From NCBI GenBank assembly GCA_946408025.1, contig CAMJQJ010000016.1, forward strand, positions 1 through 32,195: 32,195 nucleotides of DNA. Reading direction: 5' to 3'. The translations under genes and the position numbers were made by a program. This document shows, piece by piece, positions 24,260-31,955 of this stretch (the stretch's first letter is position 1; every line of letters begins with the position of its first letter). This DNA comes from an uncultured Faecalitalea sp. Its GTDB lineage: Bacteria > Bacillota_I > Bacilli_A > Erysipelotrichales > Erysipelotrichaceae. The notes below the pieces were generated by a model. The model was given only the letters and a program-made list of their open reading frames with translations. It was not told the DNA's origin and did not search any database.

Positions 24260-24865
24260 ATGAAATCAAAAGTTATCGAAAACAAAAAAAATAAAAAAAA
24301 CGCCCTTTTGAAAAGCGCTTTTGAATTATTTTTAAAAAAAGATATTCATGAAGTAACGGTACAGGACATTACAAAAAACGCAAATGTTGCCAAAGGGACA
24401 TTTTATTTATACTTTCAAGATAAATATCAAATTCGTGATGTCTTAATCCAAACAGAAGCTAAAAAATTATTTGAAAGTGCTCAAGAGGAATTAGAAAAGA
24501 ATGATATTCAAGATTTCGAGGACTCCGTAATTTTTATTATTAATCAAGTTTTATTAAAGCTTGAAAATAATCCTATCATATTAAAGTTTATTAAGAAAAA
24601 TCTCTCTTGGGGTATTTTTCACGAACGATTACAGTCAAGTATTGAAGAAGATTCTTTAAATATGATCGCAAAATTTAGTGCATCAGCTATCAAGAACCAT
24701 TATGTAATTGATCGCCCTGATGTTGTTCTTAACATTATTATTGAAGCTGCTGGAAGTACATGCTATAACTCGATCCTTTATAACCAGCCACTACCAATTG
24801 AAAAGTTAAAACCATATTTATATAAAGCTATTCGCGCTATATTATCTAGCTATAAATATTCGTAG
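24260..24865 (+). CDS. TetR-family transcriptional regulator
   Basis: 201 residues. The N-terminal helix-turn-helix is intact: ALLKSAFELFLKKDIHEVTVQDITKNANVAKGTFYLYFQDKYQIRDVLI, with the T-x-x-x-F-Y-x-Y-F-x-D-K signature. The C-terminal ligand domain is divergent, as usual. It probably represses the divergent exporter operon, with the exported compound as inducer (inference). I use the ATG at 24260, eight bases after GGTGAT; a GTG at 24206 has no ribosome site. Very lysine- and asparagine-rich start. Confidence 0.88.
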   Translation: MKSKVIENKKNKKNALLKSAFELFLKKDIHEVTVQDITKNANVAKGTFYLYFQDKYQIRDVLIQTEAKKLFESAQEELEKNDIQDFEDSVIFIINQVLLKLENNPIILKFIKKNLSWGIFHERLQSSIEEDSLNMIAKFSASAIKNHYVIDRPDVVLNIIIEAAGSTCYNSILYNQPLPIEKLKPYLYKAIRAILSSYKYS

Positions 24866-24909
24866 AGTTTATTATGTACTTATTTTGTTTATCGTTCTTC
24901 AGTAAATAA

Positions 24910-24925
24910 ATCAAATTTTTTTGAT
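24910..24925. promoter_or_regulatory. ArsR-type operator box 1
   Basis: ATCAAA-N4-TTTGAT, perfect arms, just upstream of the arsR -35. Confidence 0.65.
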
Positions 24926-24932
24926 ATGTTCG

Positions 24933-24961
24933 TTGACACATTCATTAACAGAGGTTATTAT
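24933..24961 (+). promoter_or_regulatory. arsR promoter
   Basis: -35 TTGACA (24933-24938), 17-base spacer, -10 TATTAT (24956-24961), bracketed by operator boxes 1 and 2. Confidence 0.82.
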
Positions 24962-24964
24962 AAA

Positions 24965-24986
24965 CACATCAAAAATATTTGATGTG
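24965..24986. promoter_or_regulatory. ArsR-type operator box 2
   Basis: CACATCAAA-N4-TTTGATGTG: nine-base perfect arms, the strongest of three copies, at the predicted transcription start and directly before the ribosome site. Confidence 0.82.
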
Positions 24987-24997
24987 AGGTATCTAGT

Positions 24998-25306
24998 ATG
25001 GAAAAAGATTACTCTAAAGATGCAAGAATCTTCAAAGCACTTTGTGATGAAAAAAGACTTTGTATCATCAGTCTATTAAAAGAGGGAGAAAAATGTGCCT
25101 GCGAATTAATCGAAAAAATGGGGATTGGACAATCTGCTTTATCCTATCACATGAAAATACTATGTGATTCAGAAATTGTAACAAGTAAACAAGATGGAAA
25201 GTGGACCCATTACAGGCTCAGTCAATCTGGAAGTGACAACGCATTAAAAAGATTAGCTGAAATAACTGCACCAACATTAGATAATCGTACAAAATATCAT
25301 AAATAA
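24998..25306 (+). CDS. arsR: ArsR-family metalloregulator
   Basis: 102-residue winged-helix repressor. The metal-site motif EKCACELIEK (Cys33, Cys35) corresponds to the ELCVCDL arsenite site of classical ArsR; Cys16 and Cys22 are additional thiols. The recognition helix is QSALSYHMKILCDSEIV and the wing KQDGKWTHYRL. It lies first in the arsenic unit and is expected to bind the ATCAAA-N4-TTTGAT boxes and release on As(III). A GTGAGG site lies upstream. Confidence 0.92.
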   Translation: MEKDYSKDARIFKALCDEKRLCIISLLKEGEKCACELIEKMGIGQSALSYHMKILCDSEIVTSKQDGKWTHYRLSQSGSDNALKRLAEITAPTLDNRTKYHK

Positions 25307-25327
25307 GGTCATCTTAAGATGACTTTT
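25305..25327 (+). terminator. Hairpin after arsR
   Basis: AAGGTCATCTT / AAGATGACTTT, an eleven-base inverted repeat with no spacer and one G-T pair, beginning at the arsR stop and followed by few Ts. It probably attenuates read-through into arsP, leaving regulator made in excess. Confidence 0.55.
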
Positions 25328-25342
25328 ATAAAAACCTAATAC

Positions 25343-25358
25343 ATCAATTTTTTTTGAT
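25343..25358. promoter_or_regulatory. ArsR-type operator box 3
   Basis: ATCAAT-N4-TTTGAT (one arm mismatch to the other boxes), between the arsR hairpin and the arsP ribosome site. Suggests an internal, separately repressed promoter, but no clear -35/-10 pair is visible. Confidence 0.55.
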
Positions 25359-25378
25359 ATGAGGAAAGGAGGACTTTT

Positions 25379-26395
25379 TTGAAAATCATAGAATCAATAT
25401 TTATATTTATACAAGATCAAATACTTGGAATGAAATGGTTGAATTACTTAATAGAACAGTTTTTAACTATGTTAGGATTTGATATTACTACTCGTTTTGG
25501 TGGCAGCATTCAGTTTTTCCTTTATGATGTCATAAAAATTACGATTCTGCTTTGTACTTTGATTTTTCTCATCTCATATATACAAAGTTATTTTCCCCCA
25601 GAGCGAAGCAAAAAAATATTAGGTAAGTTTCATGGAATCAAAGCCAATATTGTATCTGCCTTACTCGGAACCGTCACACCATTTTGCTCTTGTTCATCCA
25701 TACCACTTTTTATCGGATTTACTAGTGCTGGTTTACCAATAGGTGTTACTTTTTCTTTTCTTATTTCTTCTCCAATGGTTGATTTAGGAAGTCTAGTTTT
25801 GTTAATGAGTGTTTTTGGCGTAAAAGTGGCTATCGCCTATGTTATCATTGGACTAATCATAGCTGTTTTAGGTGGAACATTAATAGAAAAATTACACATG
25901 GATCAATATGTAGAAGATTTCATCAAAAATGCAAGCAGTGTAGAAATTGACTCCCCAAATCTTACTAGAAAAGATAGAATAGAGTTTGCCAAAGAACAAG
26001 TATCTGATACATTTAAAAAAGTATTTCCATACATTCTAATTGGAGTTGGTATCGGAGCTTTCATTCATAATTGGATTCCAGAGGATTGGATCAAAGCTAT
26101 TTTAGGAAGCAACAATCCATTTGGTGTAATCATCGCAACACTGATAGGTGTGCCTATGTATGCTGACATATTTGGTACAATTCCTGTTGCAGAAGCACTT
26201 TTAGTAAAAGGAGCCCAGTTAGGCACGATCCTTTCCTTTATGATGGCTGTTACAACATTAAGCCTGCCATCAATGATCATGTTAAAAAAAGCGGTGAAGC
26301 CTAAATTGCTTGCATTATTTATTTCTATTTGCACAATAGGAATCATTATCGTAGGGTATATTTTTAATGTTTTCCATATATTTTTAATTTCATAG
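25379..26395 (+). CDS. arsP: ArsP-like permease (organoarsenical/arsenite efflux candidate)
   Basis: 338-residue membrane protein of the DUF318 permease family, eight or more helices. The key motif TPFCSCSSIPLF (Cys103, Cys105) is that of ArsP, which exports trivalent organoarsenicals in Campylobacter; ArsR context supports an arsenic role. A second repeat appears around TIPVAEALL near 260. The gene starts with TTG at 25379, six bases after AGGAGG; the first ATG is 17 codons in and lacks a site. A cytosolic loop (180-225) is charged. Substrate could be inorganic or methylated arsenite. Confidence 0.85.
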   Translation: MKIIESIFIFIQDQILGMKWLNYLIEQFLTMLGFDITTRFGGSIQFFLYDVIKITILLCTLIFLISYIQSYFPPERSKKILGKFHGIKANIVSALLGTVTPFCSCSSIPLFIGFTSAGLPIGVTFSFLISSPMVDLGSLVLLMSVFGVKVAIAYVIIGLIIAVLGGTLIEKLHMDQYVEDFIKNASSVEIDSPNLTRKDRIEFAKEQVSDTFKKVFPYILIGVGIGAFIHNWIPEDWIKAILGSNNPFGVIIATLIGVPMYADIFGTIPVAEALLVKGAQLGTILSFMMAVTTLSLPSMIMLKKAVKPKLLALFISICTIGIIIVGYIFNVFHIFLIS

Positions 26396-26407
26396 GAGGT
26401 ATTTAAA

Positions 26408-26749
26408 ATGAAACTATTTGCCAAAAAAGAAGAAAAGAAAACATGCTGTTGCGCTGAAAAATGTACATCTGAAGCTATGCAAAAAGCAGAAAGCGTAAAG
26501 AAGGATGATGGAATTAAGATCTTAGGATCAGGATGCGCAAAATGTATTGCCTTAGAAAATGCGACACAAAAAGCTGTTTCAGAATTAGGATTTGATTTGA
26601 AAATTGAACATATTACAGATTTTTCTCAAATAGCCAGTTATGGTGTAATGTCTACTCCAGCCTTGGTTTTTAAAGGGAAAGTCGTATCATATGGAAAAGT
26701 ATTATCTGTTGAAGAAATTAAAAACATCTTAAAACAGGCACAGAATTAA
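26408..26749 (+). CDS. Cys-rich thioredoxin-like protein of arsenic operon
   Basis: 113 residues. The C-terminal 75 form a small thioredoxin-like domain with the CxxC motif GSGCAKC (Cys43, Cys46) and the cis-proline loop MSTPALV, as in the redox-active disulfide protein 2 family. A 30-residue N-terminal tail contains TCCCAEKC (Cys13-15, Cys19), lysine-rich, that could bind As(III) or a metal. Genes of this kind often sit beside ArsP-like permeases. It may recycle ArsC or hand arsenite to the permease (inference). AGGAGG is ten bases upstream. Confidence 0.82.
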   Translation: MKLFAKKEEKKTCCCAEKCTSEAMQKAESVKKDDGIKILGSGCAKCIALENATQKAVSELGFDLKIEHITDFSQIASYGVMSTPALVFKGKVVSYGKVLSVEEIKNILKQAQN

Positions 26750-26786
26750 TTCATGAATTACAATAATAGTGAAAGGTGAATTTATT

Positions 26787-27200
26787 ATGAAAAAGAATCT
26801 TCCAAAAGTTGCTTTTATTTGTGTTCATAATTCTTGCCGCAGCCAAATTGCAGAAGCATTAGGAAAAGCGCTGGCTTCTGATGTCTTTGAAAGCTATTCA
26901 GCAGGAACTGAAACAAAACCACAAATCAACCAAGATGCAGTGCGATTGATGAATCAAAAATATTGTATTGATATGGAAAAGACACAATATTCCAAGCTTT
27001 TGTCAGATATTCCATCTGTAGATATAGTTATTACAATGGGTTGTAATGTAGATTGCCCATACCTTCCTTGCAGATACAGAGAAGATTGGGGCTTGCAAGA
27101 TCCAACAGGTAAAAGTGATGAAGAATTTATAAAAACAATAGAAACAATTCACAACAAGATTTTAGATTTAAAATATAGAATTCAAGAAAAGTTAGTTTGA
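26787..27200 (+). CDS. arsC: Arsenate reductase, thioredoxin-coupled
   Basis: 137-residue low-molecular-weight phosphatase-fold enzyme. P-loop CVHNSCRS with nucleophile Cys12 and Arg18; redox cysteines downstream in MGCNVDCPYLPC (Cys86, Cys90, Cys95), which take the place of the Cys82/Cys89 pair of staphylococcal ArsC; WGLQDPTGKSDEEF is the family C-terminal motif. It reduces arsenate to arsenite for efflux. The start at 26787 is preferred to a GTG at 26769 because AAAGGTG lies between them. It is the last gene of the unit. Confidence 0.92.
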   Translation: MKKNLPKVAFICVHNSCRSQIAEALGKALASDVFESYSAGTETKPQINQDAVRLMNQKYCIDMEKTQYSKLLSDIPSVDIVITMGCNVDCPYLPCRYREDWGLQDPTGKSDEEFIKTIETIHNKILDLKYRIQEKLV

Positions 27201-27245
27201 TTCGATTTTCTAATTATAAAAATTCTTTATTAATCGTGTATTACA

Positions 27246-27275
27246 GGAATGTCCCTCAAGGTCATTTCTTTTTTT
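27246..27275 (+). terminator. Arsenic operon terminator
   Basis: GGAATGTCC / GGTCATTTC stem (one mismatch, one G-T) with a five-base loop and a long T-run. It lies 46 bases past the arsC stop. Confidence 0.72.
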
Positions 27276-27322
27276 ATAGATATTTAATACTATTTACTGC
27301 ATTTGAATTATACAACCTTTTA

Positions 27323-27351
27323 TTGACAGATCTTATAAATCAGAATATCTT
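27323..27351 (+). promoter_or_regulatory. Promoter of glycyl radical enzyme genes
   Basis: -35 TTGACA (27323-27328), 17-base spacer, -10 TATCTT (27346-27351). A second TATAAT at 27391-27396 has a poor -35. No clear operator or cre site seen in 27201-27448. Confidence 0.6.
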
Positions 27352-27448
27352 TAATGTATCAAATGTACCATACAACACTTATAAGATGTTTATAATATCT
27401 CTTTGTGTTTTTTTAATATTTACACACCAATAATATAGAAAGGATCCT

Positions 27449-29872
27449 ATGAAACAGTTTTTAGAATTTGAACCACATACAAATGATATCGATGAAGAAC
27501 GGTTAACCCGTTTGCAAAGAAAAATGTCCAATCGAGTTGCCTCCATATGCAGTCAACGAGCAATGTTGTATACAGAAAGCTTTAAAAAGACCACAGGAGA
27601 ACCTTACATTATCCGAAAGGCAAAAGCTTTTGCACATACTTTAGAAAATATGAGTATTTTTATTGAAGAAGATAGTTTAATATTTGGAAATCAAGCAAGT
27701 TCTAATTTTGCTGCTCCAATTTTCCCAGAATACTCTATTGACTGGATAATTGATGAATTAGATGGACGCAATGGATCCATTCCTTTTGATAAGAGAAATG
27801 GTGATGTCTTTCAATGTTCCAAAAAAGTAAAAAACGATTTATATTCTATTGCAGACTATTGGCATGGACATACCCATGAAGATGAGGTACAAAGAAATTT
27901 AACAGATGAGATTCGCCAAGCTGCAAAACAAGGTGTTCTGCATCTTGGAGGTATATCTATGTCTGGAGACGGGCATATTGTACCAGACTATCCAGCGCTT
28001 TTAAAACATGGATTTCGCTGGTATATTCATGAAGCCAAAGAGAAATTAAAAGACAATATTTTGTCCAAAGAACAAATAGACTTTTATACCGCGGTTATCA
28101 TTTCTTTAGAAGGTGCATTAACTTTCTTTAAGCGATATAGTTGCTTGTTAAAAGAAGCCGAACAAAAAGAAAAAGATCCTAAAAGAAAACAAGAATATGC
28201 TCAAATGGCCAAAATGGCAGAAAATATGATGGAAGGACCTGCTCATTCTTTCTGGGAAGGATGTGAAGTTGCTTACATGGTACACATACTTCAAATGATC
28301 GAATCAAATGGTCATTCCTTCTGTTATGGAAGATTTGATCAATATATGTGGGATCTTTATCAAAAAGACATTATTAATAAAATAATCTCCAAAGAAAAAG
28401 CATTGGAAATCATCACACACATGTTTATCATGAACTCTTCAAATAATAAAGTTCGTCCTTATGGGCATACACGTTTTTCTCAAGGCTATCCACTTTATTC
28501 CAATTTGGTTGTTGGAGGATATACACCAGAAGGAAAAGATGGAACAAATGAACTTTCATACCTATGCATAGAGGCCATGAATTTGACTGCTTTGGCAGAG
28601 CCAAACTTCTCAATGCGATACAATAAGAACACTCCTGATTCATTGATCCGATTGGCTGCAAAATTGATACGTACTGGTTGTGGTATGCCTTCTATGTTTA
28701 ATGATGAAATTGCAGTGAAAGGATTGGTTGATTTAGGCATTCCAAAAAAAGATGCTTTAGATTATTGTCCTATCGGATGTGTAGAAACGGGAGTTCCCGG
28801 AAAATATGGGCATCGCGCTACAGGGATGACTTATGTAAACTGGGGGAAAGTTTTCGAAATTGTATTATTTCACGGGAAAGATCCTAAGACTGGAATTCAA
28901 TTATTTCATTTGCAAGAAAATGATTATGCAACCTATGATGAACTTTGGCAAGCTTGGAAAACTGCTTTAAAATTTTATTCGGATATGGCAGTTGAATCCG
29001 ACAACATTTGTGATGCTTCATTAGAAATCTATGACGCAGATCCATTTGCATCTTGTTTCATTGACAACAGCATGAAATTAGGCAAAACATTAAAAGCTGG
29101 CGGATGTAAATACGACGTAATTTCTCAGTCTAATATTGGACCAGTTATCGTTGGAAATAGCTTAGCTGCTATCAAAAAACTAATTTTTAAAGAGAAGAAA
29201 ATTACTTGGAAACAATTGATGGATGCCATAAAGGATAACTGGGAAAGCGCAGAATCTATGTATATTCGAAAGCTTGTCCTGAATGTTCCAAAATTTGGAA
29301 ACGATGAGGATGAAGTGGATGATTTAGTAAAAGATGTCTTTAACTCTTATCTGGAGTTATTACCTCATTATAAAACATTGCGTACTGGAAAAGGTCCGGA
29401 AATATCATGTTATACCATGTCTACAAGCAATATTACTTCTTACGTTCCAAATGGGTTTGATGTTGGGGCTACACCAGATGGCCGCTTTGCTGGTTCTCCA
29501 TTAAACGAAGGTTGCTCTCCAACACAATCAACCGATACACATGGACCAACTGCAGTTATAAATTCTGTTTCAAAGCTTCCAAATGACAAAGTAGCTGCTG
29601 GTCAATTATTAAATATGCGTTTTGCACCAGGAGCTTTAGCAGGAGATGAAAATTTAGATAAATTTGTCGCGTTTTTAAAAGCCAGTCTTTTAAAAGGAAT
29701 CTATCACAATCAATTTAATGTTTTATCTAGTGAAACACTAAGAGAGGCGCAAAAAGATCCGAATAATTATAGAGATTTGATTGTAAGAGTTGCTGGTTAT
29801 TGTGCTCAATTTGTATCTTTGATGCCTGAAGCGCAGGAAGCAATTATTGCACGTACAGAGAATGAGTTATGA
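27449..29872 (+). CDS. Glycyl radical enzyme, YbiW/PflD-like
   Basis: 807-residue glycyl radical enzyme. The catalytic loop is DYCPIGCVETGV (Cys444, Glu446); the radical site is RVAGY (Gly783) near the C-terminus. It is not pyruvate formate-lyase: PFL has adjacent Cys-Cys, while GCVE marks the dehydratase/lyase branch. By memory it resembles E. coli YbiW in GNQASxxxAAPIFPEY, LQMIESNGHS, and GCxETxxxGKxGxRxTGM. YbiW and PflD have been reported to open 1,5-anhydro-hexitol-6-phosphates; assigning that substrate here is inference. RVAGYCAQF has Cys785 where YbiW and PflD have Ser. AAAGG lies seven bases upstream of the ATG. Confidence 0.9.
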   Translation: MKQFLEFEPHTNDIDEERLTRLQRKMSNRVASICSQRAMLYTESFKKTTGEPYIIRKAKAFAHTLENMSIFIEEDSLIFGNQASSNFAAPIFPEYSIDWIIDELDGRNGSIPFDKRNGDVFQCSKKVKNDLYSIADYWHGHTHEDEVQRNLTDEIRQAAKQGVLHLGGISMSGDGHIVPDYPALLKHGFRWYIHEAKEKLKDNILSKEQIDFYTAVIISLEGALTFFKRYSCLLKEAEQKEKDPKRKQEYAQMAKMAENMMEGPAHSFWEGCEVAYMVHILQMIESNGHSFCYGRFDQYMWDLYQKDIINKIISKEKALEIITHMFIMNSSNNKVRPYGHTRFSQGYPLYSNLVVGGYTPEGKDGTNELSYLCIEAMNLTALAEPNFSMRYNKNTPDSLIRLAAKLIRTGCGMPSMFNDEIAVKGLVDLGIPKKDALDYCPIGCVETGVPGKYGHRATGMTYVNWGKVFEIVLFHGKDPKTGIQLFHLQENDYATYDELWQAWKTALKFYSDMAVESDNICDASLEIYDADPFASCFIDNSMKLGKTLKAGGCKYDVISQSNIGPVIVGNSLAAIKKLIFKEKKITWKQLMDAIKDNWESAESMYIRKLVLNVPKFGNDEDEVDDLVKDVFNSYLELLPHYKTLRTGKGPEISCYTMSTSNITSYVPNGFDVGATPDGRFAGSPLNEGCSPTQSTDTHGPTAVINSVSKLPNDKVAAGQLLNMRFAPGALAGDENLDKFVAFLKASLLKGIYHNQFNVLSSETLREAQKDPNNYRDLIVRVAGYCAQFVSLMPEAQEAIIARTENEL

Positions 29873-29873
29873 T

Positions 29874-30779
29874 ATGAATAAAGGATTAATTTCTACACTA
29901 CAGCACTATTCGACCAAAGATGGTCCAGGAATTCGCACCACTGTATTCTTTGTTGGATGTAATCTACGTTGCACATGGTGTGCAAACCCTGAATTGATCG
30001 AGCCAACAAAAAAACTACTGTACTATAAGCAGCACTGTATTCGTTGTGGGACTTGTTCCAAACTTGAACCTCATGCAATCCAGATTTTTGAAGATGGTTG
30101 CCATATTGACCGCACCAAATTGCACAATATTCAAAAAATTGTAGAGTGTTGCCCTAAAAATGCTTATGAAATCAAAGGAAGAGAAATCTCTGCAAAAGAC
30201 TTAGTAAATCTACTTTTAAGAGATAAAACTTTTTATGAAGTATCAAACGGGGGTGTTACTTTTTCAGGCGGTGATCCAATGCTGCAAGCTGATTTTGTAA
30301 AAGAAGCAGCACAACTTTTACATCAAAATGGCATTCATGTTGCCTTAGACACTGCAGGCAATGTTCAATGGTCAATTCTAAAAAATCTTCTACAAGATAT
30401 TGATTTGATCCTATTTGATATAAAGGCAATTGATCCTATATATCATAAGAAATGCACAGAGGTAACTAATGAAAAAATCATAGAAAATGTCAAAAAGATT
30501 GCACAATTGAAAAAAGATTTATGGATTCGTCTTGTTATTGTGCCAGGATGGAACGATGATTTAGAAGATATTGAAAAACGATTTCAATTGATCAATTCAC
30601 TTGGAGATTGTGTTAAACGAGTTGATATTCTAAAATATCATAATCTTGGTTCCAGCAAATATGAGCAATTAGGACTGAAATACTCTATTTCTAAAGATAC
30701 AGCTTGTTCTGATACTTTAGTTCAACAGATCAAAACGATTGCTCACTCCTATAATGTAAAGATTAATGTTGATAATTAA
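29874..30779 (+). CDS. Glycyl radical enzyme activase (radical SAM), YbiY-like
   Basis: 301-residue radical SAM protein that installs the glycyl radical on the preceding enzyme. The SAM cluster is GCNLRCTWC (Cys29, Cys33, Cys36) after DGPGIRTTVF, and FSGGDPML is the GGE-type SAM contact. The inserted ferredoxin region is reduced: CIRCGTC (Cys55, 58, 61) then CCP (Cys92, 93), a layout like YbiY, with at most one full extra cluster. I start at 29874, one base after the stop of the enzyme gene; an ATG at 29862 would overlap by 11 bases, also plausible. Confidence 0.9.
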   Translation: MNKGLISTLQHYSTKDGPGIRTTVFFVGCNLRCTWCANPELIEPTKKLLYYKQHCIRCGTCSKLEPHAIQIFEDGCHIDRTKLHNIQKIVECCPKNAYEIKGREISAKDLVNLLLRDKTFYEVSNGGVTFSGGDPMLQADFVKEAAQLLHQNGIHVALDTAGNVQWSILKNLLQDIDLILFDIKAIDPIYHKKCTEVTNEKIIENVKKIAQLKKDLWIRLVIVPGWNDDLEDIEKRFQLINSLGDCVKRVDILKYHNLGSSKYEQLGLKYSISKDTACSDTLVQQIKTIAHSYNVKINVDN

Positions 30780-30813
30780 TCAAAAAGACTAAACATTCAG
30801 TGACTTAATTTTT

Positions 30814-30859
30814 AAGGATATGCTTCTGTTTTTAGTATAGAAGATATCCTTTTTCTTTT
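30814..30859 (+). terminator. Terminator of glycyl radical operon
   Basis: AAGGATAT-G-CTTCT / AGAAG-ATATCCTT stem of 13 pairs with one bulge, followed by a T-rich run. Confidence 0.85.
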
Positions 30860-30945
30860 ATCTGTTTATTTTTATAGCATTAATTCTTATTTTTCGTTAC
30901 ACTAAAAAAGATATAAGAGAAATATTATGAATTGGAGAACCAAAT

Positions 30946-31932
30946 ATGAAAAAGAAAATAATGTCTGTTTTTTGTATATTTATTTTATTAATAAATATTT
31001 CTGGATGTGGTATATCACTTCAGGAATCTTCTATCTATGAGGAGCCAGAAAACTGGGCCTATTTAGAAATAGATAAAAAAGCATTAGCTGATGTATTCTT
31101 TATTTGCCCTACTGTTTTTGGAGGAAACGAAAATACATTTAACATGTCTCTAGACGATAAAGAAACAAAAGAAGCTTTTTTAGGTGCTACAAATATGGAA
31201 AAAGGGATTTATGATCAAGACAGTCGTTTTTTTGCCCCTTATTATCGTCAAGCAGGGTTAAATGTTTATGAACTTGAAAAAGACCAAAGAGAAACTTATT
31301 TATCTATTGCATTTGATGATATCAAAGAAGCATTTCTTTATTACATGGATCATTATAACTCTGAAAAACCTATTATTCTTGCAGGTTTTTCCCAAGGAGC
31401 CGACATGTGCATTCGATTATTAAAAGACAAGCAGGTCCAAGAAGAATTAGATGATCTTTTGGTTGCCTGCTATGCTATTGGATGGAGCATAACGGAAAAG
31501 GAATTAAGTGAAAATCCGAACCTTAATATGGCGCAAAAAGAAGATGATACAAATGTAATTATATCTTTTAACAGTGAGTCTGAAAAAATCAATGATTCAT
31601 TGATGATTCCTTCTGGAATACACACTTTATCAATTAACCCTTTAAACTGGAAAACTGACAATACCATTGCTCAAAAAGAAGAAAATCTAGGTGCATGTTT
31701 TACAAATTATGAAGGAACCATCACTTCTGAAATATCTCAATTTACAGGAGCTTACATCGATCCACTACGTGGTTCCTTAAAAGTTCTTGATGTTGATCCA
31801 GAGCAATATCCTCCTGTACTATCTATTTTCTCTGAAGGGATTTATCATTTATACGATTATCAATTTTTTTATCGCAATTTACAAGAAAATGTAAATGTTC
31901 GTTTGAACGCGTATTTAAACGAACATGATTAA
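30946..31932 (+). CDS. DUF3089-type alpha/beta-hydrolase lipoprotein
   Basis: 328 residues. The signal peptide ends in lipobox NISGCG (Cys21), so the mature protein is probably membrane-anchored outside the cell. The core matches DUF3089 hydrolase features: ADVFFICPTVFGG, FFAPYYRQA, and a nucleophile-type AGFSQGADM (Ser about 149, GxSxG); later acidic and His residues (e.g. near EGIYHLYDYQF) could complete a triad. The substrate is unknown; the family is uncharacterised. GGAG is upstream of the ATG. A partial gene follows 23 bases later, probably cotranscribed. Confidence 0.82.
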   Translation: MKKKIMSVFCIFILLINISGCGISLQESSIYEEPENWAYLEIDKKALADVFFICPTVFGGNENTFNMSLDDKETKEAFLGATNMEKGIYDQDSRFFAPYYRQAGLNVYELEKDQRETYLSIAFDDIKEAFLYYMDHYNSEKPIILAGFSQGADMCIRLLKDKQVQEELDDLLVACYAIGWSITEKELSENPNLNMAQKEDDTNVIISFNSESEKINDSLMIPSGIHTLSINPLNWKTDNTIAQKEENLGACFTNYEGTITSEISQFTGAYIDPLRGSLKVLDVDPEQYPPVLSIFSEGIYHLYDYQFFYRNLQENVNVRLNAYLNEHD

Positions 31933-31955
31933 TAAAAACAGAATAAGGAGAACTT

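Noticed and set aside
27197-27433. 78-codon open frame after arsC
   Set aside because: It begins at TTG inside the arsC stop region with no ribosome site, runs through the arsenic terminator and the next promoter, and its protein is low-complexity Phe/Leu/Tyr.
27449-29872. Pyruvate formate-lyase
   Set aside because: The active site has a single Cys in GCVE, not the adjacent Cys pair of PFL.
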